The notes under the pieces were generated by a model that saw only the letters and a program-made list of their open reading frames with translations, had not been told where the DNA came from and searched no databases. From an uncultured Roseovarius sp. (GTDB lineage: Bacteria; Pseudomonadota; Alphaproteobacteria; Rhodobacterales; Rhodobacteraceae), in assembly GCF_947259555.1 (NCBI RefSeq), contig NZ_CAMYMD010000012.1:31160-95159 (forward strand): 64,000 nucleotides of DNA, given 5' to 3'. A program made the translations under genes and the position numbers. This document shows, in pieces, positions 20,908 to 28,852 of the stretch; position 1 is the first letter of the stretch, and every line of letters starts with the position of its first letter.

Positions 20908-21533
20908 TCGTCCAGCGACGTCCATATCGAGTAGCGGCACATCAGGCTGTCGGTCGCCACCACCAACACGACGAGCACCGCGAACATCCACGCCGCCGGA
21001 CCAAAGACCACATCCGCCAGATCGCTCAGCTTGACCAGCGCCACGGCACAGCCAAGGGCAAAGATCTCGGCCATGGACCACGGCACAAGAGCCTCGGACA
21101 ATCGAAACGCGGCCCGCGCCAGAGGCGCGGGTGGACGGTCCCGGATGATCGGGGTCAGGACATAGATCAAGAGCATCAGCCGCGTTGCCGGAATGATGAC
21201 AATGAAAAACAGCACCGCAACGGACAGGATCGAAAGCCCGCCATCAAACGCAAAGGCAGCCTCGATGATCGAGGCATCATGGTGCAACCCGCCTGCGCCG
21301 ATCGACAAGAAGGGAAAGAGCGTGGCCGCGACGATCAGGATCAACACTGTCATCGCAAGCGCGATGAGCTGCTTGCCCGCCTTGCGCCTTGGCGCAATGA
21401 GCACGGTATGACATCTTGCGCATTCCGCCTTCTGTCGCACAGCCACGGGCGGCGCGCTATACACCAGATCGCATTCCGGGCAGGCAATGAGCCGCCCGAG
21501 GTCATCCTCGTCCTGCGTCAATTCATGGTTCAA
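20904..21533 (-). CDS. Paraquat-inducible protein A, N-terminal half protein
   Basis: The 209-residue product has an N-terminal zinc ribbon (CPEC and CARC), then four membrane helices and the PqiA segment LSEALVPWSMAEIFALG. It matches the first half of the 417-residue E. coli PqiA. No ATG is available near the N-terminus: an in-frame stop lies just upstream of TTG 21533, and TTG 21533 or TTG 21521 must be the start. This weak start is unusual beside its well-started neighbours. The gene follows the lytic transglycosylase by 17 bases. A frameshift is unlikely because both halves have their own zinc ribbon and the junction is a clean ATGA. Confidence 0.88.
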   Translation of the reverse strand: MNHELTQDEDDLGRLIACPECDLVYSAPPVAVRQKAECARCHTVLIAPRRKAGKQLIALAMTVLILIVAATLFPFLSIGAGGLHHDASIIEAAFAFDGGLSILSVAVLFFIVIIPATRLMLLIYVLTPIIRDRPPAPLARAAFRLSEALVPWSMAEIFALGCAVALVKLSDLADVVFGPAAWMFAVLVVLVVATDSLMCRYSIWTSLDE

Positions 21534-21550
21534 AGAGGCTCACCACACGC

Positions 21551-22885
21551 TCAGGACCGCTTGAGCAGCGCCAGCAGCTCTTGTGACGGCAGGCCATCCG
21601 CCCGGACCCCGACCGATTGCTGAAACGCCCGAATGGCGTTGATCGTGTTCGGCCCGATGATCCCGTCGATCTTCTCAACGCCAAAGCCCTTGCGCCGGAG
21701 CCGCCTCTGCATCTCCATTTTCTCGTCAAAGGACAGCGGGTTGTAGCCGCGCGGCCAGCTGGCCTGTATGTCGCGCCCTCCGCCAATCCGATCCGCCAGA
21801 TGGCCCACTCCCATCGCGTAGGCATCGGAATTGTTATAGCGTTTGATCACACCGAAATTGTCAAAGACCATGAAGGCCGGCCCCTGCAAGCCAGCGGGCA
21901 AATAGACCGACGCGCGGCCATGATTTGGCACCGCACGCCCGTTCAGGCCGACCACGCCTTGCGCGGCCCACTGCGACGGCATCCGGGTCGCCTTGGCCGC
22001 CCTCGTGCTAAAGCCGCGCGGCAGCCGCACCTCGACGCCCCAAGGCTGGCCCTTGGTCCAACCGAACCGCTTGAGATAGGCCGCCGTCGATGCAAGCGCA
22101 TCGGTCGGGTTATCGGACCAGATGTCGCGCTTGCCATCGCCGGTAAAATCCACCGCATAGGCCTCGTAGGAGGTCGGAATGAACTGTGTATGTCCCATTG
22201 CGCCGGCCCACGAGCCTTTCATGTTCTCCGGTGTCACGTCACCCGATTGAAGAATCCTGAGCGCGGAAACCAATTGCTTCTCAAAGAACGCGCCACGCCG
22301 CCCATCATAGGCCAATGTCGCCAGCGATTGAATGAGCGGCAGGTCGCCCAAACGCTCCCCATAGGTGCTCTCCATACCCCAAACGGCGGTGACCACCTCT
22401 TTTTCGACACCATAATGCGCCTCGATCCGTTGCAATGCGCGCCGGTGGCGGCGCAGCGCCTTTTGCCCGTTCTCGACCCGAACCGGCGACACGGCACTGT
22501 CCAGATAATCCCAGATTTCACGTTTGAATTCAGATTGATTGCGATCCTTGTTCACGATTTCAGGATCAAATCGGACACCACGGAACGCCCGGTCAAACAC
22601 CCGGCCATTAATGCCCTGAGCCACGGCCCTGCCCTTGAACCCCGCCACCCAACGGTCAAAGCCCGGATCGGTCGAGGCCAGAACAACGGTCTCGTCACCC
22701 AGACCATCGGGGCGCACCTGCGGGCGGAGGCTTCGTACCGGCAGGTCAGCCGAGACGACAGCCGCCGTCGTAATCAGCCCCGATCCGGGGCGCATCTGTG
22801 GGCGCGGGGATTGCTCCACGGCGCTTGCCAATGACGTCCCCAATCCCAACAAGACACTCGTAAGTCCCAGAATTACTGCTCGCAT
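21551..22885 (-). CDS. Lytic murein transglycosylase, MltB type with peptidoglycan-binding domain
   Basis: The product is a 444-residue exported enzyme that cleaves the glycan strand with formation of 1,6-anhydromuramic ends. The signal peptide is MRAVILGLTSVLLGLGTSLASA, starting at ATG 22885 behind AAGGGGG. The SLT_2 catalytic domain spans about residues 75-365, with the catalytic Glu in VWGMESTYGERLG and the GAMGHTQFIPTSYEAYAVD motif. A C-terminal PG_binding_1 domain (QRRLRRKGFGVEKIDGIIG, then TINAIRAFQQSVG) follows. It leads the leftward pqi operon, which links cell-wall turnover to envelope lipid transport. Confidence 0.93.
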   Translation of the reverse strand: MRAVILGLTSVLLGLGTSLASAVEQSPRPQMRPGSGLITTAAVVSADLPVRSLRPQVRPDGLGDETVVLASTDPGFDRWVAGFKGRAVAQGINGRVFDRAFRGVRFDPEIVNKDRNQSEFKREIWDYLDSAVSPVRVENGQKALRRHRRALQRIEAHYGVEKEVVTAVWGMESTYGERLGDLPLIQSLATLAYDGRRGAFFEKQLVSALRILQSGDVTPENMKGSWAGAMGHTQFIPTSYEAYAVDFTGDGKRDIWSDNPTDALASTAAYLKRFGWTKGQPWGVEVRLPRGFSTRAAKATRMPSQWAAQGVVGLNGRAVPNHGRASVYLPAGLQGPAFMVFDNFGVIKRYNNSDAYAMGVGHLADRIGGGRDIQASWPRGYNPLSFDEKMEMQRRLRRKGFGVEKIDGIIGPNTINAIRAFQQSVGVRADGLPSQELLALLKRS

Positions 22886-23084
22886 CTCACGGCCCCCTTG
22901 TGATGTGGCTCTTACCTGAGAATAGCCCGATTGTTTCCGAATCAAAAGCAATCTCGCAGCGCGCTCACATGATCTTGCCGATTGCAGGACATGCGCCCGA
23001 CAATTCGTGATCCACGAGCTTTATAGGCCTGTCGCACATGGCCAACGCGGCACATCAACCCTCAGCAGAGCAAGTCCTGAGCCG

Positions 23085-25340
23085 TCAACGTCGCTTGCGC
23101 TCTACCTTGCGCTTGGCCTTGGCGGCCTTGTGCTTGGCGGCGGCCTGCTTGCGCCGGGGCGGCTTGCCGCGCCCGCCGCGCCCGCCCTTGGGCATCTGTT
23201 CGCCCTCGATGCTCACTAGATCGAGCGCGATACCGCCCGACACCGGCGCCGCCTCGGCCAGCCGCACCGTCACACGCTGTCCCAGCCCGATGGTCAGCCC
23301 GGTATCCGAGCCCATCAGCGTGCCCGCCTCGCGGTCGAAATGAAAGAACTCGCGCCCGAGGCTGCGCACCGGAATAAGGCCATCCGCGCCCGTTTCATCC
23401 AGCCGCACGAAAACGCCGAACTTGGCGACACCGCTGATCCGCCCGGTGAATTCCTCGCCCAGCCGTTCCGACAGGAAGGCCGCCAGATAGCGGTCATTGG
23501 TGTCGCGCTCGGCCATCATCGAGCGGCGCTCGGTCTCGGAAATATGCTGTGCCGTCGCCTCCAGCCGCTCGATCTCGGGGCCCTTCAGCCCGTCCTCGCC
23601 CCAGCCATGCGCGGCGATCAAGGCACGATGCACGATCAGATCGGCATAACGCCGAATGGGCGAGGTGAAATGCGCATAGGCCTGCAAGGCAAGGCCGAAA
23701 TGCCCGAAATTCTGCGGCGCGTAATAGGCCTGTGTCATAGCGCGCAGGGTCGACATGTTCACGACTTCGGAATGATCGGTGTCGCGCGCGGCATGCAACA
23801 GCGCGTTGAGATGCGCGGTGCGCAACACCTGCCCCTTGGCCAGCACCAGCCCCGCCGCCTCGGCCACGTCGCGCAGCGTCTCCAGTTTTTCGGGGGCGGG
23901 TTCCTCATGCACCCGGAACAAGAGCGGCGACTTGCGCGCCACCAGCGTCTCGGCGGCCGCCACATTGGCCAGCACCATGCATTCCTCGATCAGTTTATGC
24001 GCGTCCAGCCGGTCGGCAAAATTGACCGAGAGCACCTTGCCCTCGTCGCTCAGCACCACCTTGCGCTCGGGCAGGTCCAGATCGAGCGGCTGCCGTTTGT
24101 GACGCGCCTTTTGCAGTGCATCATGCGCGGCATAAAGCGGGCGGATCACCTCGTCCATCAGCGGCCCGCACTTGTCATCCGGCGCGCCATCTATCGCGGA
24201 CTGCACCTGCTGATAAGTCAGCGAGGCGGCAGAGCGCATCAGCCCCCGCACAAAGCGATGCCCGACCTTCTCGCCTGCGGCGTCGATCTGCATCCGCACC
24301 GCAAGGCAGGCGCGCGGCACGCCCTCGTGCAACGAGCACAGATCTCCCGACAGCCGGTCTGGCAGCATCGGCACCACGCGATCCGGAAAATAGCTGGAAT
24401 TGCCGCGTCTGCGCGCCTCGGCATCGAGCGCCGAGCCGGGGCGCACATATTGCGCCACATCGGCAATCGCCACCCAGATGACATGCCCGCCCTCATTCTT
24501 GGGGTCGTCATCGGCATGCGCCCAGACGGCATCGTCATGGTCGCGCGCGTCCGACGGGTCGATGGTGATCAGCGGCAGGTCGCGCAGATCGTCGCGGCCA
24601 GACAAACCAGCCGGTTTCATGGCGTCCGCCTCGGCGATCACCTCGTCGGGGAATTCGTCCGGGATACCGTGCTGATGAATGGCGATAAGAGACACCGCCT
24701 TGGGGGCCGAGGGGTCGCCCAACCGTTCCAGCACCCGCGCGCGGGGCAGGCCAAGGCGGCTCTTGGGTCCGGCCTGTTCGGCCTCGACCAACTCGCCATC
24801 CTGCGCGCCGCCTGTGGCATCGCGGGCGACCAGCCACTCCTTGCCATCGCCCTTGTCGATGGGCACGATCCGGCCGCCTTCCTCGCCATGGCGAAACACC
24901 CCCAGCACCTTGCGCGGATTGACCCCGATACGGCGGATGAGCCGCGCCTCGTAATGATGCGCCTCGGCCTTGACCTCTTGCAGGCGCGCAAGGATGCGGT
25001 CGCCCTCGCCCAGCGCGGGATCAGAGGCGCGCGGGATGAACAGCACCACCGGCTCGACCCCCTCGCCCTGCCATTCCAGCGGCTTGGCCAGCAATTCGCC
25101 ATCCGGCGTTAGCCCCGAGATCTGTAACACACTCACCGGCGGCAGGCGGTCGGGATCGCGGTAGGTCTTCTTGCGCTTCTCAAGATGGCCCTCTTCCTCC
25201 AGCTCCTTCAAAAGGCGCTTGAGGTCGATTCGCGCAGCCCCCTTTATTCCAAAGGCCTTGGCGATATCGCGTTTCGCGGTGAGGGTCGGGTTGTCCGAAA
25301 TCCATTGCAGAATGTCGGCCTTGCTGGGCATCTGACTCAT
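23085..25340 (-). CDS. rnr: Ribonuclease R
   Basis: RNase R is a 3'-5' exoribonuclease able to degrade structured RNA. The 751-residue product shows an N-terminal winged helix (KADILQWISDNPTLTAKRDIAKAFGI), cold-shock domains, and the RNB catalytic domain with the metal-binding Asp cluster in TIDPSDARDHDDAVWA. Further conserved segments are HFTSPIRRYADLIVHRAL and a C-terminal S1 domain (FTGRISGVAKFGVFVRL), followed by a Lys/Arg-rich tail rich in KAAAKHK. The start at ATG 25340 could also be ATG 25331. It is transcribed divergently from the FliG-like gene. Confidence 0.97.
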   Translation of the reverse strand: MSQMPSKADILQWISDNPTLTAKRDIAKAFGIKGAARIDLKRLLKELEEEGHLEKRKKTYRDPDRLPPVSVLQISGLTPDGELLAKPLEWQGEGVEPVVLFIPRASDPALGEGDRILARLQEVKAEAHHYEARLIRRIGVNPRKVLGVFRHGEEGGRIVPIDKGDGKEWLVARDATGGAQDGELVEAEQAGPKSRLGLPRARVLERLGDPSAPKAVSLIAIHQHGIPDEFPDEVIAEADAMKPAGLSGRDDLRDLPLITIDPSDARDHDDAVWAHADDDPKNEGGHVIWVAIADVAQYVRPGSALDAEARRRGNSSYFPDRVVPMLPDRLSGDLCSLHEGVPRACLAVRMQIDAAGEKVGHRFVRGLMRSAASLTYQQVQSAIDGAPDDKCGPLMDEVIRPLYAAHDALQKARHKRQPLDLDLPERKVVLSDEGKVLSVNFADRLDAHKLIEECMVLANVAAAETLVARKSPLLFRVHEEPAPEKLETLRDVAEAAGLVLAKGQVLRTAHLNALLHAARDTDHSEVVNMSTLRAMTQAYYAPQNFGHFGLALQAYAHFTSPIRRYADLIVHRALIAAHGWGEDGLKGPEIERLEATAQHISETERRSMMAERDTNDRYLAAFLSERLGEEFTGRISGVAKFGVFVRLDETGADGLIPVRSLGREFFHFDREAGTLMGSDTGLTIGLGQRVTVRLAEAAPVSGGIALDLVSIEGEQMPKGGRGGRGKPPRRKQAAAKHKAAKAKRKVERKRR

Positions 25341-25464
25341 GGCATGGCCCTAGCACGTAGCCGTCCTGCCGTCATCCGCGAAACCGCGGCCCATCAGGCG
25401 AACCTTAGAGATTTCTTCACCGTTTCGCCGCTATCTTCGTTTGAGGTCGGGACAAGGGTACGCA

Positions 25465-26544
25465 ATGAACAGCTCCACTCCATTGGCGCGGATAGGCGGC
25501 ACGGCACCGCACGGCGCCGCCCCGCATCTGACCCGCACACAAAAGGCCGCGATCATTGTCCGCTTCCTGCTCAACGAGGGGGCGGAGATTTCGCTGTCGG
25601 ACCTGCCCGACGGGTTGCAGGAGCGGTTGACCACACAGATGGGCACGATGCGCTACGTGGATCGCGGCACTCTGGCAGACGTGGTCGCCGAGTTCGCACA
25701 AGAGCTTGAGGGCATGGGCCTGACCTTTCCACGCGGCGTGGCCGGCGCGCTCTCCGCGCTCGATGGGCGCATCAGCCCGCAAACCGCCGCGCGCCTGCGC
25801 AAAGAGGCCGGCGTGCGCCAGTACGGCGACCCTTGGGAGCAGGTGAAACAGGCCAAGATCGATGCGCTCATCCCGATCATCGAACGCGAAAGCACCGAGG
25901 TCGCTGCCGTCATGCTGTCCAAGCTGGATGTCTCGAACGCCGCGGAGTTGCTCGGGAAATTACCGGGCGATCTTGCCAGACGGATCACCTATGCGGTCTC
26001 GCAAACCGGATCGGTCAGCCCCGCAGCGGTGGACCGCATCGGTCTGGCCCTCGCGGCGGAATTGCACGATATCCCCGACTCCGCCTTTGCCGAAGGCGCG
26101 GTGGAGCGCGTGGGCGCGATCCTCAATTTCTCTCCAGCCGCCACGCGCGATGACGTGCTGACAGGGCTGGACGAGACCGACCAGGATTTTGCCACGCTCG
26201 TGCGGCGCGCGATCTTTACCTTCGTGCACATTCCGGAACGCGTCGAACCAGGCGATATTCCACGCATCACCCGCGAAATGGATCAGACCGTGCTCGTCAC
26301 CGCGCTCGCCAGGGCGGCATCGAGTGATCTTGCACCGGTAGCGGAGTTCATTCTCGGAAATCTGGGCAAGCGCATGTCCGAGGCGCTTCGCGAGCAGATG
26401 CAGGAGCGCGGGCGCGTTCGGCTGCGCGACGGCGAAGATGCCATGACAGACATGGTCAATGCGATACGCACACTTGAGGCGGCAGGCGAGATCGCCTTTG
26501 TCAGCCCCGAAGACGACGACGAGGAGGAGGACGCACCCGCCTGA
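25465..26544 (+). CDS. FliG-like flagellar motor switch protein, orphan
   Basis: The 359-residue product is homologous to FliG over most of its length. The N-terminal part (LTRTQKAAIIVRFLLNEGAEISLSDLP-like) resembles FliG-N. The middle domain has ESTEVAAVMLSKLD and AAELLGKLPGDLARRI, and the C-terminal domain has IPRITREMDQTVLVTALARA and GKRMSEALREQMQERGRVR. In place of the conserved EHPQ motif of the middle domain it has ERES. No other flagellar gene is in the window. It begins at ATG 25465 with a weak ribosome site and ends in an acidic EDDDEEED tail. It may be a true motor gene at a distant locus or a repurposed paralogue. Confidence 0.83.
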   Translation: MNSSTPLARIGGTAPHGAAPHLTRTQKAAIIVRFLLNEGAEISLSDLPDGLQERLTTQMGTMRYVDRGTLADVVAEFAQELEGMGLTFPRGVAGALSALDGRISPQTAARLRKEAGVRQYGDPWEQVKQAKIDALIPIIERESTEVAAVMLSKLDVSNAAELLGKLPGDLARRITYAVSQTGSVSPAAVDRIGLALAAELHDIPDSAFAEGAVERVGAILNFSPAATRDDVLTGLDETDQDFATLVRRAIFTFVHIPERVEPGDIPRITREMDQTVLVTALARAASSDLAPVAEFILGNLGKRMSEALREQMQERGRVRLRDGEDAMTDMVNAIRTLEAAGEIAFVSPEDDDEEEDAPA

Positions 26545-26583
26545 CCACTGGACAAGCAGAAATGGCCCGCCTAGGCTGAGACC

Positions 26584-26922
26584 ATGAGCGATTGGAATGG
26601 ACGCCGCTGGCACGACATGGGCGGACAGGCTGCCGGGCCTGTGCCGATGGATGGCCATGATTTTGCCCTCTGGGAAAAGCGCGTCGATGCGCTGATGGTG
26701 CTCTGCGGTCAAAAGGGTCTGTTCACTGTCGACGGGTTGCGCCGCGCGCTCGAGGACATGGGCGAAGACGCCTTTGACACCATGAGCTATTACGAGCGTT
26801 GGGTCGCCGCCGTGAACCAGAACCTGCTAGAGACGGGCGCCTACAGTATCGAAGAGCTTGGCACCCGCATGGACGAGATTGCCACACGCGGCCCGACCTA
26901 TGCCGAGGCTCAAAATGGCTGA
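26584..26922 (+). CDS. Nitrile hydratase beta subunit, N-terminal half as separate protein
   Basis: The 112-residue product aligns by eye with the N-terminal half of nitrile hydratase beta subunits: RRWHDMGG, then GPVPMDGHD, FALWEKRVDALM, LRRALEDMG, and SYYERWVAAVNQNLLETGAY. It lacks the C-terminal SH3-like half, which is encoded by the next gene; the two overlap by 8 bases. The same arrangement (short beta-N, beta-C, alpha) is known for three-subunit cobalt enzymes such as thiocyanate hydrolase (scnB-scnA-scnC). It could be a structural subunit or an accessory protein of the NthB-N type. It follows the FliG-like gene by 39 bases. Confidence 0.85.
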   Translation: MSDWNGRRWHDMGGQAAGPVPMDGHDFALWEKRVDALMVLCGQKGLFTVDGLRRALEDMGEDAFDTMSYYERWVAAVNQNLLETGAYSIEELGTRMDEIATRGPTYAEAQNG

Positions 26923-27193
26923 ACGCGTTCGCGTCAAGACGCTGATGCCTCCGGGGCATGTTCGTGCGCCGTGGTATCTGCGTGGCAAGGTCGGCGTGAT
27001 AGAGCGGCGCTTGGGCGCGTTTCACAACCCCGAACAATTGGCCTATGGCCTCCCCGCCGCCAAGAAACCACTGTATCGCGTGCGGTTCACCATGGCGGAC
27101 ATCTGGGGCAACGAGGCCGAAAACCCGTCTGACACGCTCGACGCCGAGATTTACGCGCATTGGCTGGAAGAGGCGGACACCCATGCCACATGA
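26915..27193 (+). CDS. Nitrile hydratase beta subunit, C-terminal SH3-like half
   Basis: The 92-residue product starts at ATG 26915 (MAERVRVKTLMPPGHVRAPW), behind GAGG. It matches the C-terminal domain of nitrile hydratase beta subunits: VRVKTL, APWYLRGKVGVIERRLG, then YRVRFTMADIWGNEAENPSDTLDAEIYAHWLE (cited in part). An Arg in this RGKVG region is near the metal centre in known enzymes. It overlaps the previous gene by 8 bases and the alpha gene by 11, so the three proteins are translationally coupled and probably form one complex. Confidence 0.87.
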   Translation: MAERVRVKTLMPPGHVRAPWYLRGKVGVIERRLGAFHNPEQLAYGLPAAKKPLYRVRFTMADIWGNEAENPSDTLDAEIYAHWLEEADTHAT

Positions 27194-27839
27194 TCATCAC
27201 GACCACGATCATTTTCACCACGAGGGCATGAGCCCCTCGGGCCATCCCTATCGCGCCGACAATGACGGCCCGCTCACATACTGGCAGCGTATGGAGATCG
27301 CCATACGCGAATTGTTGATCGAAAAGGGCCAGCTGACCCCGGCAGAAATATCCGGGCAGATCGACGCGATGGATGCGCGCAGCCCGGCCAACGGCGCGGC
27401 TGTCGTGGCACGCGCTTGGGTCGATCCGGCATTCAAGGCGCGGCTTCTGAGCGATGCCGCGAGTGCAAGCCGCGAGATGGGCTTTGACATAGGCCCGCTC
27501 AATCTGATCGCGGTCGAGAACACGCCGCAGACGCATAACCTGATCGTCTGCACGCTCTGCTCGTGCTACCCGCGCAATCTTCTCGGCCTGCCCCCCGACT
27601 GGTACAAGACCCGCGAATACCGGAGCCGCGCCGTCCGCGAACCGCGCGCCGTCCTGCAAGAGTTCGGCCTCGACCTGCCAGACACGGTCACCGTGCGCGT
27701 GCATGACAGCACCGCCGACATGCGGTACATCGTGCTGCCTGCGCAGCCCGAGGGCAGCGAGGATATGACCGAGGCCGAATTGGCCGATCTGGTCACGCGC
27801 GATTCGATGATCGGCACAGGCCTGCCACGCCAGCCCTGA
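27183..27839 (+). CDS. Nitrile hydratase alpha subunit, cobalt type, with His-rich N-terminus
   Basis: The 218-residue product carries the metal-binding claw VCTLCSCY (Cys 123, 126 and 128), whose Thr between the first two Cys marks the cobalt type; in known enzymes two of these Cys are oxidised. Downstream LGLPPDWYKTREYRSRAVRE is also typical. Nitrile hydratases convert nitriles to amides; the closely related thiocyanate hydrolase uses the same centre. The first 13 residues (MPHDHHDHDHFHH) contain seven His, an unusual possible metal-holding tail. Start ATG 27183 lies inside the preceding gene. No separate P47K/CobW-type activator is seen nearby. Confidence 0.9.
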   Translation: MPHDHHDHDHFHHEGMSPSGHPYRADNDGPLTYWQRMEIAIRELLIEKGQLTPAEISGQIDAMDARSPANGAAVVARAWVDPAFKARLLSDAASASREMGFDIGPLNLIAVENTPQTHNLIVCTLCSCYPRNLLGLPPDWYKTREYRSRAVREPRAVLQEFGLDLPDTVTVRVHDSTADMRYIVLPAQPEGSEDMTEAELADLVTRDSMIGTGLPRQP

Positions 27840-27899
27840 CAGGGTTGTGATCGCGTCCGGGCGCGCGTATCTGTCCCGGCAGCAGTACAAGGCAACCTG

Positions 27900-28844
27900 A
27901 TGAGCGACGATCGTCCCGCTTTCCCATCGCGTCTGACCGACACGGCGATCGGGATGGCACTGTATGCGCCCATCGCCGTGACCAGGCTGTTGCCTTACCG
28001 CTGGCGCATTCCCGTGATCGGCTGGCTCTCGGCGAGGGTCGTGGCCCCGATTGCAGGCTATGACAAACGCGTGCGTGACAATCTCGCGCATGTGCTGCCC
28101 GACCTGCCCGAAACCGAAGTCCGCAAGCTGATGCGCGCCGTGCCGGACAATGCCGGGCGAAACATGGCAGAGCTCTACTCCACCAATGATTTCATCGCAC
28201 GTGCGCGGCAGTCCCGCGTCAGCGGCCCCGGCCTGGAGGCAATCCGGCAGGCGCGCGCCGACGGCCGCCCGATCATCTTTGTCACAGGCCATTTCGGCAG
28301 CTTCAACGCCGCGCGCATCGCAATGATCGACCAGGGCTTTTCCATGGGCATCTTTTATCGCCGCATGCACAACCGCTGGTTCAACCGTCGCTACACCGCC
28401 GCAATGGCGGCCCTGAGCCAGCCGATGTTCGAGCAGGGCCGGCGCGGCATGATGCAGATGGTCAAGCATCTGCGCGGTGGCGGTGTGCTGGCGATCCTGA
28501 CCGATCTCAACGCGCATGATGGCGTCCCGCTCGATTTCTTCGGCAAACCGGCCCTGTCGCCGCTGGCAACCGCCGAGCTGGCACTCAAGTTCAACGCACC
28601 CTTGGTCCCAACTTGGGGCATCCGGTCCGACAACGGCCTTGATTTCGAAATCCTGGTGGAAGAGCCGATCGAGCCGACCGACCCGGTCACCATGACCCAG
28701 GCGGTCAATGACCGGCTCGAGGCCCAGGTGCGCAAGCGCATGGATCAATGGTTCTGGATTCACCGCCGCTGGAAAGACGGGACCGGGCCACTGGCCGATC
28801 GCGGTGCGGCGCAACTTGCGGCGCATCAAGATATCAACACCTGA
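27900..28844 (+). CDS. LpxL/HtrB-family acyltransferase-like protein
   Basis: The product is a 314-residue membrane-associated protein of the lipid A acyltransferase (LpxL/HtrB) superfamily. Conserved pieces are RVRDNLAHVLPDLPE, GRNMAELY, PIIFVTGHFGSFNA, GIFYRRMHNRWFNR, LTDLNAHDGVPLDFFGKPA and the C-terminal QWFWIHRRWKDG. LpxL enzymes use an H-X4-D/E active site; here the His is present (His 131) but the acidic position is Asn 136 (codon AAC). Either another residue serves, or activity is changed. It could secondarily acylate lipid A or an ornithine/other lipid. It stands alone between the nitrile hydratase genes and the SOS peptidase gene. Confidence 0.85.
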   Translation: MSDDRPAFPSRLTDTAIGMALYAPIAVTRLLPYRWRIPVIGWLSARVVAPIAGYDKRVRDNLAHVLPDLPETEVRKLMRAVPDNAGRNMAELYSTNDFIARARQSRVSGPGLEAIRQARADGRPIIFVTGHFGSFNAARIAMIDQGFSMGIFYRRMHNRWFNRRYTAAMAALSQPMFEQGRRGMMQMVKHLRGGGVLAILTDLNAHDGVPLDFFGKPALSPLATAELALKFNAPLVPTWGIRSDNGLDFEILVEEPIEPTDPVTMTQAVNDRLEAQVRKRMDQWFWIHRRWKDGTGPLADRGAAQLAAHQDINT

Positions 28845-28852
28845 GTTTTCCA

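Noticed and set aside
20281..21533. Frameshift in a single pqiA gene
   Set aside because: Each half has its own zinc ribbon and the junction is an ATGA overlap, a normal coupled pair rather than a broken gene.
23340..25112. 590-codon open frame antisense to rnr
   Set aside because: Same codon-bias effect; RNase R motifs are complete on the minus strand.
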